Source: an uncultured Paracoccaceae bacterium
GTDB taxonomy: Bacteria; Pseudomonadota; Alphaproteobacteria; Rhodobacterales; Rhodobacteraceae
Direction of reading: 5' to 3'
Assembly (NCBI GenBank): GCA_938002605.1
Contig: CALLAF010000004.1
Location: 1-64,000 of the forward strand
DNA length: 64,000 bases
Shown one piece after another: positions 43,960 to 51,094 of the stretch. A model generated the notes under the pieces. The model made no database searches and was not told the DNA's origin. It saw only the letters and a program-made list of their open reading frames with translations. A program made the position numbers and the translations under genes. The first letter of the stretch is position 1, and each line of letters begins with the position of its first letter.

Positions 43960-44719
43960 TCGATCATATCTGCTGTGTACGATGCCACGCAGTGGCAGCA
44001 CGCTACTGTGCGATCTGCTGACACAAACCGGGGTCGCGGGGCGTCCGAATTCTTTCTTTCGCCCCCAATCCATGGGTGATTTTGCCAACGATTGGGGTAT
44101 CCCGGCACAAACCATCGACGGGTTTGATCACGCGTATATTGACACCGCGCGCGCGCAAGGGACAGCACAGACCGGGTGTTTTGGCATGCGCATCATGTGG
44201 ACCAACGTGCCGCTTTTGACAGCAAGGCTTGCACAACTTTATCGCTCTACGGCGGATGATCACACGCTTTTACAGGCCGCATTTGGGCCGCTAAAGTTCA
44301 TTCATCTCGCGCGTGCCGACAAAGTTGCTGAAGCGGTATCACTTGATATCGCCGAACAATCGGGCCTGTGGCACCGCAATGCCGACGGCACCGAACGCGA
44401 ACGGACGGCAAAGGCCGCCGAACCCGTCTATGATGCTACCCGCATCCAAGCTGCCTATGATGAAGTCACCGATGGCCAACGCGCGTGGGACGCTTGGTTC
44501 ACAAAGCAAAACATCACCCCGCTACGTGTTAGCTATGAGGCGCTTGCCGCCCAGCCTACACCCCAGTTACGGCGCATTTTATCACATATCGGTGCCGACC
44601 CAGACAAAGCGAACAACGCGGCACCGCAAACAGCCGTGCTCTCTTCGGAACGGAACCGTATGTGGGCCGCAAGATTTCGTAAAGAAGCAGGGCTTGCTCT
44701 GCCCGCTCCTGCACCATAG
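43943..44719 (+). CDS. Stf0-type sulfotransferase
   Basis: A 258-residue sulfotransferase of the Stf0 family, which uses PAPS and was first seen on mycobacterial trehalose. The PAPS-binding loop MPRSGSTLLCDLLTQTGVAG opens the protein at about 14-33, with a second motif in FGMRIMWTN. The gene starts inside the end of the acyl-CoA dehydrogenase. Sulfated target is unknown; in marine bacteria it may be a carbohydrate or lipid. The next gene, an MBL-fold hydrolase, begins ten bases after its stop. Confidence 0.88.
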   Translation: MISSPDRSYLLCTMPRSGSTLLCDLLTQTGVAGRPNSFFRPQSMGDFANDWGIPAQTIDGFDHAYIDTARAQGTAQTGCFGMRIMWTNVPLLTARLAQLYRSTADDHTLLQAAFGPLKFIHLARADKVAEAVSLDIAEQSGLWHRNADGTERERTAKAAEPVYDATRIQAAYDEVTDGQRAWDAWFTKQNITPLRVSYEALAAQPTPQLRRILSHIGADPDKANNAAPQTAVLSSERNRMWAARFRKEAGLALPAPAP

Positions 44720-44728
44720 GCATTCAGC

Positions 44729-45748
44729 ATGATACATTACCCTTGGGATACCCCCCCAGCCTCAGGTCAGGCTATCGAGGTCGCGGCGGGCGTTTTGTGG
44801 ATGCGTCTTCCGCTGCCGATGGCGCTCGATCATGTGAATGTCTATGCGCTTGATGACGGGGACAGCTGGACAGTGATTGATACCGGATTTGCCAGCAAGG
44901 TGACCCGCAAAATTTGGCAAAGCTTGATTGATGGTCCGATGGCAGGCAAGCCCGTCGGTAGGGTCGTCGTGACACATCATCACCCCGACCATGTCGGGCT
45001 TGCCGGCTGGTTTGTGGCCAATGGGGCCAGCCTTGCGATGCCGCGCACGGGCTGGTTGATGGCGCGGATGCTCACGCTTGATGTACAAGAAACGGCACCC
45101 CCTGAGACGCTCGCATTTTACAAACGCGCAGGCATGGAGCCTGCCGAATTTGCAAGGCGCAGCAAGGACCGCCCGTTCAATTTCGCCGATTGCGTCACGC
45201 CGCTGCCCCTGGGCTATGATCGCCTGATCGAAGGTGGAACAATCCAAATGGGGGGGCGGAACTGGGACATTCGGATGGGCGACGGGCATGCGCCCGAACA
45301 CGCCACTTTCTGGAGCCGGGACGACAACCTTGTCATTGGGGGCGACCAATTGCTGCCCTCGATCAGTGCTAATCTTGGGGTCTACCCGACAGAGCCAGAG
45401 GCCGATCCGGTCGCCGATTGGCTCGCGTCTTGTGAACGGCTGATGCCTTATGCGCGCGATGACCAATTGGTCTTGGGTGGGCATAAATTGCCGTTTACGG
45501 GGCTACCGCTGCGGCTTAGGCAGATGATCGAAAACCACCACAACGCGCTGCCCCGATTGCTTCAACACCTGTCGGAACCGCGCGCGGCGGGCGAATGTTT
45601 TGCCCCGCTGTTCAAACGCAAAATAAGTCCAGCAGAATACGGGCTGGCACTGGTCGAAGCTGTCGCCCATGTGAACCACCTGTATCACACAGGCCAAGTG
45701 ACGCGGCGGCTGCGCAACGACGGCGCTTATGTGTTTCAGGCAAAGTAA
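44729..45748 (+). CDS. MBL-fold metallo-hydrolase
   Basis: A 339-residue hydrolase of the metallo-beta-lactamase fold. The metal motif THHHPDHVG spans residues 82-90 (HxHxDH form), and further histidines occur in DGHAPEHATF and in GGHKLPFTG. A C-terminal helical segment of about 80 residues resembles that of thioesterase-like and lactonase-like members. As the last gene of a probable operon with a sulfotransferase and an acyl-CoA dehydrogenase, it may act as a thioesterase, but this is inferred from context only. Confidence 0.82.
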   Translation: MIHYPWDTPPASGQAIEVAAGVLWMRLPLPMALDHVNVYALDDGDSWTVIDTGFASKVTRKIWQSLIDGPMAGKPVGRVVVTHHHPDHVGLAGWFVANGASLAMPRTGWLMARMLTLDVQETAPPETLAFYKRAGMEPAEFARRSKDRPFNFADCVTPLPLGYDRLIEGGTIQMGGRNWDIRMGDGHAPEHATFWSRDDNLVIGGDQLLPSISANLGVYPTEPEADPVADWLASCERLMPYARDDQLVLGGHKLPFTGLPLRLRQMIENHHNALPRLLQHLSEPRAAGECFAPLFKRKISPAEYGLALVEAVAHVNHLYHTGQVTRRLRNDGAYVFQAK

Positions 45749-45855
45749 GGCGCAGCTAAACGCTCTACTTACGAACTTATCGATAGGCCCGAAATCAAAA
45801 GAGAACGTAAATTTTACGAAGGTTAAAATGCAACCTCATTCGCGCAGAATCACAT

Positions 45856-46101
45856 CTAACCCTCGTGACGGCTGTCGATCCGCTGCTGAAGTCGCTTCAC
45901 AATACGGCTAGCCGTTGTTTCGCAGACGGCAGGGATAAACGCATGCAACAATGCAGCGACTGCGGCGACGGCCAACCAAAACCCGAAACTCAGCGCAAAA
46001 CGCATGTGGGTGAAATAGGTTTCATTTACAGTACCCGGATGATCCAGAAACAAGGTCGCAAAGAGGCTACGGCGGGCGGGGGTTGGAGAAGTATCGGACA
46101 T
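45856..46101 (-). CDS. Small DUF6356-type membrane protein
   Basis: An 81-residue protein with one membrane segment (about residues 35-58, FALSFGFWLAVAAVAALLHAFIP). The block FLDHPGTVNETYFTHMRFA and the TTASRIV...RL end are the family features. Function unknown. The ATG at 46101 is preferred; the frame is open further, but the upstream part has no family match. It is divergent from the Lrp-like regulator, with 105 bases between starts. Confidence 0.75.
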   Translation of the reverse strand: MSDTSPTPARRSLFATLFLDHPGTVNETYFTHMRFALSFGFWLAVAAVAALLHAFIPAVCETTASRIVKRLQQRIDSRHEG

Positions 46102-46206
46102 AGAGCATCTTTCAGATTGATTTTTTGGCAGCGTATCCCAGCACCGAGTCAAATAGGTCCCAAATAATCCTATCATTTTGATATATTCCGAGATAAAATC
46201 TCATCC

Positions 46207-46668
46207 ATGACACATAAACTGGACGAAATAGATCGAAATATACTGCGCGTCTTGCAAAATGATGCCGCGCAATCAGTTGATGACATCAGTGCGCAGGTTA
46301 ATCTGTCACGCAACGCCTGCTGGCGGCGGATCAAAGCGATGGAACAGGCCGGGGTGATCACCGGACGCGTGACGCTTGTGGATCCAGCCAAGGTTGGCGC
46401 CCCTTTATCGGCCATGGTCTTGATCAGGACGAATGCGCATGATGCCAAATGGATGGCCGCGTTTCAGTCGGCCCTACAAACATTCCCCGAAGTCGTCGGC
46501 GCGTACCGGATGACCGGGGATCTCGATTACGTGCTGCGTGTGCGCGTAGCCGATGTTCCGGCCTATGATGCTTTTTATAAACGACTGACGTCACGCATTT
46601 CTGTATCGGATATTTCGGCAAGTTTTGTTATGGAAGAAATCAAAGATACAACTGCGGTACCCCTATGA
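46207..46668 (+). CDS. Lrp/AsnC family transcriptional regulator
   Basis: A 153-residue regulator: N-terminal winged helix (about 1-60) with LDEIDRNILRVLQNDAA and ARSRNACWRRIKAMEQAGVI-like residues (SRNACWRRIKAMEQAGVI), C-terminal RAM effector domain (about 65-150) with FPEVVGAYRMTGDLDYVLRV. Such proteins sense amino acids. It is divergent from DUF6356 and overlaps the DUF6173 gene by four bases (ATGA), so it may control both neighbours. The effector is unknown. Confidence 0.92.
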   Translation: MTHKLDEIDRNILRVLQNDAAQSVDDISAQVNLSRNACWRRIKAMEQAGVITGRVTLVDPAKVGAPLSAMVLIRTNAHDAKWMAAFQSALQTFPEVVGAYRMTGDLDYVLRVRVADVPAYDAFYKRLTSRISVSDISASFVMEEIKDTTAVPL

Positions 46669-47153
46669 GCTCTGACACGCCCCTGCATATGACAATCGAC
46701 ACCTCTGCCGAGTTGTTAGAGAATGACATCTTGCCCAAAACCCAAGAGGTACACACGGACCCCAATGTCCCCTCTCCCTCGCCGGCAGACCTGCCCAAAG
46801 CGTTGAACGAATCAACCGCCAAGAAAAGCCCCGCGCAATGGGCTTATGAGCGGATCATCATGTATATTCAGAATTTTGAAAAGCAGCTCGATAATGATCA
46901 CGAGATCGGGGTAAGCCTTGCTGGCGGATTGACCGGCGTAATCAAAATTGAAGGATTGGGGTATTATGACCCAGATATTGTCACCTATTACGGCGTCAAC
47001 GATGAAGGTGCCAAAACCCAACTTATTCAACATGTCAGCCAGCTGAATGTCACATTGATCGCCAGCCCAAAGAACGTCGACCAACCTGAACCAAATCGGA
47101 TCGGGTTCCAGCTTGCCACGGCATTGGATCGCGACGCGAATGTGACCGCGTGA
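46665..47153 (+). CDS. DUF6173 family protein
   Basis: A 162-residue protein of the DUF6173 family, common in Rhodobacteraceae. The first 55 residues are disordered and Pro/Ser-rich; the folded part, from about 56, carries AQWAYERIIMYIQNFEKQLD, EIGVSLAGG, GYYDPDIVTYYG and IGFQLATALD. Function unknown. Its start codon overlaps the Lrp stop codon. Confidence 0.85.
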   Translation: MSSDTPLHMTIDTSAELLENDILPKTQEVHTDPNVPSPSPADLPKALNESTAKKSPAQWAYERIIMYIQNFEKQLDNDHEIGVSLAGGLTGVIKIEGLGYYDPDIVTYYGVNDEGAKTQLIQHVSQLNVTLIASPKNVDQPEPNRIGFQLATALDRDANVTA

Positions 47154-47208
47154 CAGGCCGCCAATTATCGGCTATGCGGTGATCAAACGACCGAAAAGGA
47201 ATACACAT

Positions 47209-47343
47209 ATGTCAGAACACAAACACGGTGAAATGGATATTTCTGTGCAGGAAAAAACCTTTAACGGGTTTATGAGCATGGTGACCAAAGGCGCGATCAT
47301 CTGCATTTGCGTTTTGATCTTTATCGGCCTCGTAAACGGCTAA
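47209..47343 (+). CDS. aa3-type cytochrome c oxidase subunit IV
   Basis: A 44-residue peptide, too short for ordinary ORF finding: MSEHKHGEMDISVQEKTF followed by NGFMSMVTKGAIICICVLIF and IGLVNG. The N-terminal hydrophilic part with H and the block MDISVQEKTFxGFM are the hallmark of subunit IV of alphaproteobacterial aa3 oxidase, a single-helix peptide that packs against subunits I and III and is dispensable for activity. A ribosome binding site, AAAGGA, lies about 10 bases before the ATG. Other oxidase genes are not nearby. Confidence 0.88.
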   Translation: MSEHKHGEMDISVQEKTFNGFMSMVTKGAIICICVLIFIGLVNG

Positions 47344-47350
47344 TTGCGCC

Positions 47351-47968
47351 ATGGATCGCCGTCAGTTTATTATCGGGCTTCCGCTTGCCCTTTCCGCGTG
47401 CTCAGCAACAGAAAGCTGGGCACCTGATGACATCGTATCGCGCGCCATTTACCGCGATCCAGATCCGGCCTACCTGACACTATACACGATGAAAAACACG
47501 GGCTCTGACAATGGGGCCCATACCGCGCTTTTGATCAATGCAAGCCAACGCGTGATATTTGATCCAGCTGGGTCATTTGAACAAACCCGGATGCCTGAAC
47601 GCAATGACGTTCTTTTTGGGGTGACCCCAGAACTTGAATCCTATTACGTCAGCTACCATGCCCGCGTGACCTATTACGTCGTCGGGCAAACGATCGAAGT
47701 TCCACCAGCCGTCGCCGAACAAGCTTTGCAGCTTGCGATGTCAAATGGCCCTGTACCCCAAGCCCATTGCGCCCGCACAACATCGCGCATCTTGCGCCAA
47801 TTGCCCGGCTTTGGTGATTTTCGCCAGACGTGGGACCCGAACCGGGTGTCAGAAGATTTCGCACGTCTACCTGGCGTGACCACTTATGAATACCGCGAAG
47901 AAGACGCAGACGACAAATCAATCGCCGCTGCGCAAATTGAGGCTGCACTTACAACTGCAGACCAGTAA
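47351..47968 (+). CDS. Exported lipoprotein of unknown function with a Tat-like signal
   Basis: A 205-residue protein with N-terminus MDRRQFIIGLPLALSAC: twin arginines followed by a lipobox LSAC, hinting at export of a folded lipoprotein by Tat. The mature domain shows GAHTALLINASQRVIFDPAG and a cysteine in HCARTTSRIL, which together resemble a histidine/cysteine arrangement of papain-like or NlpC-like enzymes, but the match is not strong. It begins seven bases after the oxidase peptide and ends overlapping the convergent azlD gene. Confidence 0.75.
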   Translation: MDRRQFIIGLPLALSACSATESWAPDDIVSRAIYRDPDPAYLTLYTMKNTGSDNGAHTALLINASQRVIFDPAGSFEQTRMPERNDVLFGVTPELESYYVSYHARVTYYVVGQTIEVPPAVAEQALQLAMSNGPVPQAHCARTTSRILRQLPGFGDFRQTWDPNRVSEDFARLPGVTTYEYREEDADDKSIAAAQIEAALTTADQ

Positions 47969-48287
47969 CAGCCAAACCCACATAAAGCGCCGCAACACCC
48001 GCGAAGACGGCCCAAAGCACATTGCGCGTCCACAGCCCGACCCCCACGGTGGCAAGTGCAGCCAAAATGCGGACGATATCAGGCTGCCCACCCGTCGCCG
48101 CGGGCCAAAGCACCAATGGCGCAACCATGCCAGGCAACACCGCAACAGGGGTGAACCGCAGCAGGCGCAACACAAACGGCGGCATCGGGCGATCCCCGAT
48201 GAGGCCCAAAAACGAGAACCTGATCAAAAACGTTCCGACGCCCAAAAGGGCAATCACCATCCAGATTTCAGCAGCGCTATAGGTCAT
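47949..48287 (-). CDS. azlD: AzlD-type small subunit of a branched-chain amino acid exporter
   Basis: A 112-residue membrane protein of the AzlD family with four helices. The sequence GVGTFLIRFSFLGLIG and the LLRFTPVAVLPGMVAP block are typical. AzlD and AzlC together export branched-chain amino acids or related compounds. The ATG at 48287 overlaps the azlC stop codon by four bases; upstream in-frame codons are inside azlC. Confidence 0.88.
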   Translation of the reverse strand: MTYSAAEIWMVIALLGVGTFLIRFSFLGLIGDRPMPPFVLRLLRFTPVAVLPGMVAPLVLWPAATGGQPDIVRILAALATVGVGLWTRNVLWAVFAGVAALYVGLAVTGLQL

Positions 48288-49006
48288 GCGGCACGTTTCT
48301 CCATCCATGTTTCAACAGCCGCACCTGTCAGCATCGCAACACCTGCAGCAACCAACAGCCCCGTTCCCGAAGGCAATCCCACAAGCAACAAGGCCACGAT
48401 CACTGACGCAATCGCCGCGGCAACATGCGCAAGCGATTTCAGCATCGGCGCGACCATCGCAAGAAACATAATCGGCATGATGAAATCCAATGCCCATGCC
48501 TCCGGAATCGCGGTTCCGGCCAAGATGCCAACCAATGTCATAATCACCCACAAAGGGGTAATCGGGCTCGCCACGCCAAGAAAATACATCACTCGATCCG
48601 GCACTGTCATCTCGGGGCGGGCCTCATAGCGGGCGATTGACGTGATATAAGTTTGGTCAAAGTTCAAATATGAAACCAACGCGCGTTGCCACATTGGCGC
48701 AGACCCAAGAAATGGCACGAGCGACGCCGAATACATCGCCATCCGCAAATTCACCGCAAGGGCTGCCATCAAAACAAACGCAATGCCCGCATTTTCTGTG
48801 ATCATCTGAACGGCTGCAAATTGTGATGCCCCCGCGATGACCAAAATGGAAAAACCCATCGCTTGACCAATTGTCAGCCCGGCGTCCGTCGCGATCACCC
48901 CGAACAACAGCGCAAAGGGACCCGCAACAAAGATAAATGGCACACCATCACGCACCCCGGCCCAATAGGCGGATTTACTTGCCTTTTTGACGGTGGAAGT
49001 CGCCAT
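48284..49006 (-). CDS. azlC: AzlC-type permease of a branched-chain amino acid exporter
   Basis: A 240-residue AzlC-family membrane protein with about seven helices. Characteristic blocks are GVRDGVPFIFVAGPFALLFG, GASQFAAVQMITENAG, NLRMAMYSASLVPFLG and the SYLNFDQTYITSIARYE region. It works with azlD just downstream. Upstream, between azlC and fdhD, lies a perfect inverted repeat that may be an operator. Confidence 0.9.
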   Translation of the reverse strand: MATSTVKKASKSAYWAGVRDGVPFIFVAGPFALLFGVIATDAGLTIGQAMGFSILVIAGASQFAAVQMITENAGIAFVLMAALAVNLRMAMYSASLVPFLGSAPMWQRALVSYLNFDQTYITSIARYEARPEMTVPDRVMYFLGVASPITPLWVIMTLVGILAGTAIPEAWALDFIMPIMFLAMVAPMLKSLAHVAAAIASVIVALLLVGLPSGTGLLVAAGVAMLTGAAVETWMEKRAA

Positions 49007-49020
49007 CTCTTTCCCCTAGC

Positions 49021-49044
49021 CTAAGCCTATTACGACAGGCTTAG
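49021..49044. promoter_or_regulatory. Perfect inverted repeat in the azlC/fdhD divergent region
   Basis: CTAAGCCT (49021-49028) and AGGCTTAG (49037-49044) form a perfect eight-base inverted repeat with an eight-base spacer. It lies in the 60-base region between the divergent azlC and fdhD starts and could bind a dimeric regulator of either. No matching regulator gene adjoins it; the nearest candidate is the Lrp gene 2.4 kb away. Confidence 0.45.
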
Positions 49045-49066
49045 ACCTGCAAACCGGGAATGGCAA

Positions 49067-49948
49067 TTGGCGCGACTTGAGAATACGACAGATTATTTAA
49101 TCGCGCCCCGTGTGCAGACCAAAGGGCTGGCGCGGGCCCTCACCGGGACTGATCAACATGGCCAACCTATTGATCTTAACGTCATTGAAGAACGGCCGCT
49201 CACAATCTACTTAAACGCCCAAGAAATCGTGACCGCGATGACGATTGGGGACTACCCCGAATACCTCGCGCTCGGGTTCTTACGCAACCAAGGCATGTTG
49301 CGTGACACAGACACGATCACCGGGGTTGATTACGACGAAGAATTAGGTGTGGTTGTCGTGCGGACCGACAGCATGACCATCTTTGAAGACAAGCTTAAGA
49401 AAAAGACCCGCACCAGCGGCTGCGCTGTGGGCACGGTCTTTGGCGACATGATGGAAGGGCTCGACAATGTGACCCTGCCAGCGATGCCCGTAAAAACCTC
49501 TGACCTCTATACACTTGCCGCCAAAATTAACCGCACGCCATCGCTCTACCTTACGGCGGGCGCGATCCACGGAACCGTGCTTTGCCAAGGCGACCGACCG
49601 CTGGTCTACATGGAGGACGTCGGCCGCCATAACGCCGTTGATAAAATCGCCGGCTGGATGCTTTCCGAACAGATTAAACCCGACGATAATATCCTCTACA
49701 CCACAGGCAGGCTGACATCCGAAATGGTGATCAAGACCGCATTAATGGGCATCCCCACCCTCGCATCGCGGTCTGGGTTTACTGCCTGGGGTGTCGAAAT
49801 CGCAAACCAGGTCGGACTGACACTCATCGGCCGGATGAAAGGCCAACGATTTGTCTGTCTCTCTGGCGAAACACGACTAATCCGCGATGCCGACCCCTAC
49901 AAGATCGTCGATGAACCCAAACAATCGAACCGAAAGGGGACCCAATGA
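49067..49948 (+). CDS. fdhD: Formate dehydrogenase accessory sulfurtransferase FdhD
   Basis: A 293-residue FdhD that passes sulfur from IscS to the molybdenum cofactor of formate dehydrogenase. The catalytic cysteine is C119 in RTSGCAVGTVFGD; the second cysteine of the common CxxC loop is a glycine here. Further blocks are GAIHGTVLC, EDVGRHNAVDKIAG and GRLTSEMVIKTALMGIP. The frame starts at a TTG (49067) with a GGGA upstream; an alternative start inside is not excluded. It opens the cluster fdhD-mobA-mobB-moeA. Confidence 0.92.
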   Translation: MARLENTTDYLIAPRVQTKGLARALTGTDQHGQPIDLNVIEERPLTIYLNAQEIVTAMTIGDYPEYLALGFLRNQGMLRDTDTITGVDYDEELGVVVVRTDSMTIFEDKLKKKTRTSGCAVGTVFGDMMEGLDNVTLPAMPVKTSDLYTLAAKINRTPSLYLTAGAIHGTVLCQGDRPLVYMEDVGRHNAVDKIAGWMLSEQIKPDDNILYTTGRLTSEMVIKTALMGIPTLASRSGFTAWGVEIANQVGLTLIGRMKGQRFVCLSGETRLIRDADPYKIVDEPKQSNRKGTQ

Positions 49949-50018
49949 TCCCCATATCATCTTGCCCTAAATACTCCCGCCGGAGGCGGATGCACCGCGT
50001 CGCAGACAGGGTGCACAA

Positions 50019-50606
50019 ATGATCCAACCTTTGGGCGTTATTCTTGCTGGCGGGCAAGCAACCCGTATGGGCGGCGGCGACAAAGCGCTATTACCGCTTG
50101 GCGCGGGCACAATCCTGTCGCATGTAATTGATCGGCTTGAACCACAGGTTGGCAGCATCGCATTGAACGCAAATGGGGATGCCGCCCGATTTGCACGCAT
50201 CAACCTACCCGTCATTGCGGATAGTATCGCGGGCTTTGCCGGACCGCTATCGGGCGTTTTGGCCGGATTGGATTGGGCGGCACAGCAAGGGGCAACCCAT
50301 ATTGTCACCGCGGCGGCGGACACTCCGTTTTTTCCCTGTGATCTGGTGCCACAATTGATGCTCGCTGCCGAAAATGCAGGCGCTGATCTGGCACTGGCGG
50401 CCAGCCCAAGCGGGCGGCAACCGACATTTGGCTTGTGGCCCGTGGCGCTGCGCGAAGACCTTCGCCTCACCTTGCAAGACGGCATGCGTAAAGTCGTTCT
50501 TTGGACGGAAAGACATGGTGCAGGATACGCCGAATTCGCAGATGACGCGGCTTTTTTCAATGTGAACACGCCGGATGATCTGGTCAAAGCGCAGGCAATG
50601 CTATGA
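50019..50606 (+). CDS. mobA: Molybdenum cofactor guanylyltransferase
   Basis: A 195-residue MobA that joins GMP to molybdopterin-molybdenum, giving the bis-MGD cofactor used by formate dehydrogenase and other DMSO-reductase-family enzymes. The GTP-binding N-terminus GVILAGGQATRMGGGDKAL, AAADTPFFPCDLVP and the FNVNTPDDLVKAQ end are diagnostic. The stop codon overlaps the ATG of mobB by four bases. Confidence 0.95.
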   Translation: MIQPLGVILAGGQATRMGGGDKALLPLGAGTILSHVIDRLEPQVGSIALNANGDAARFARINLPVIADSIAGFAGPLSGVLAGLDWAAQQGATHIVTAAADTPFFPCDLVPQLMLAAENAGADLALAASPSGRQPTFGLWPVALREDLRLTLQDGMRKVVLWTERHGAGYAEFADDAAFFNVNTPDDLVKAQAML

Positions 50607-51094
50607 AGATTTACGGTGTCGTTGGCTACAAAAACGCTGGTAAAACCGGCTTGATGGAGCGCCTCGTGACTGAAATCTGCGGGCGCGGCCTGCGCGTTTC
50701 GACCATCAAACATGCACATCACAGCTTTGACGTCGATCAGCCAGAAAAAGACAGCTATCGCCACCGCGCCGCGGGGGCGCAGCAGGTGCTATTGGCATCG
50801 CAGTCGCGTTGGGCTTTGATGACAGAGCTTCGTGACCAACCAGAACCCCCGCTCGCTGATCTTCTGGGGCAACTTGCCCCTGTCGATTTGATCTTGATCG
50901 AAGGCTACAAACGCGACAGCCACCCCAAAGTCGAAGCCTTTCGCGCAGAGGCCAACAACCCGCTGATCGCACCAGAGGACGCCAGCATTCGCGCCATCGC
51001 ATCTGACACGCCAGTCGATAGTGATCGCCCCGTTTTTAACCTGGATGACACGACCGCCATTGCTGATTTTATCCTCGCTGAGGTCGGGCTATGA
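50603..51094 (+). CDS. mobB: Molybdopterin-guanine dinucleotide biosynthesis protein B
   Basis: A 163-residue P-loop GTPase that assists MobA. Walker A is GYKNAGKTGLMERL at residues 8-21, then KHAHHSFDVDQPEKDSYRHR and LILIEGYKRDSHPKVEAFR. Its role in vivo is auxiliary. Its ATG overlaps mobA and its stop overlaps moeA, so the three genes are translated in a chain. Confidence 0.94.
   Translation: MKIYGVVGYKNAGKTGLMERLVTEICGRGLRVSTIKHAHHSFDVDQPEKDSYRHRAAGAQQVLLASQSRWALMTELRDQPEPPLADLLGQLAPVDLILIEGYKRDSHPKVEAFRAEANNPLIAPEDASIRAIASDTPVDSDRPVFNLDDTTAIADFILAEVGL

Noticed and set aside
47886-48629. Long open frame on the plus strand opposite azlD and azlC
   Set aside because: The protein is rich in Arg, Gln and His with no family; it is the antisense shadow of two well-supported membrane protein genes.
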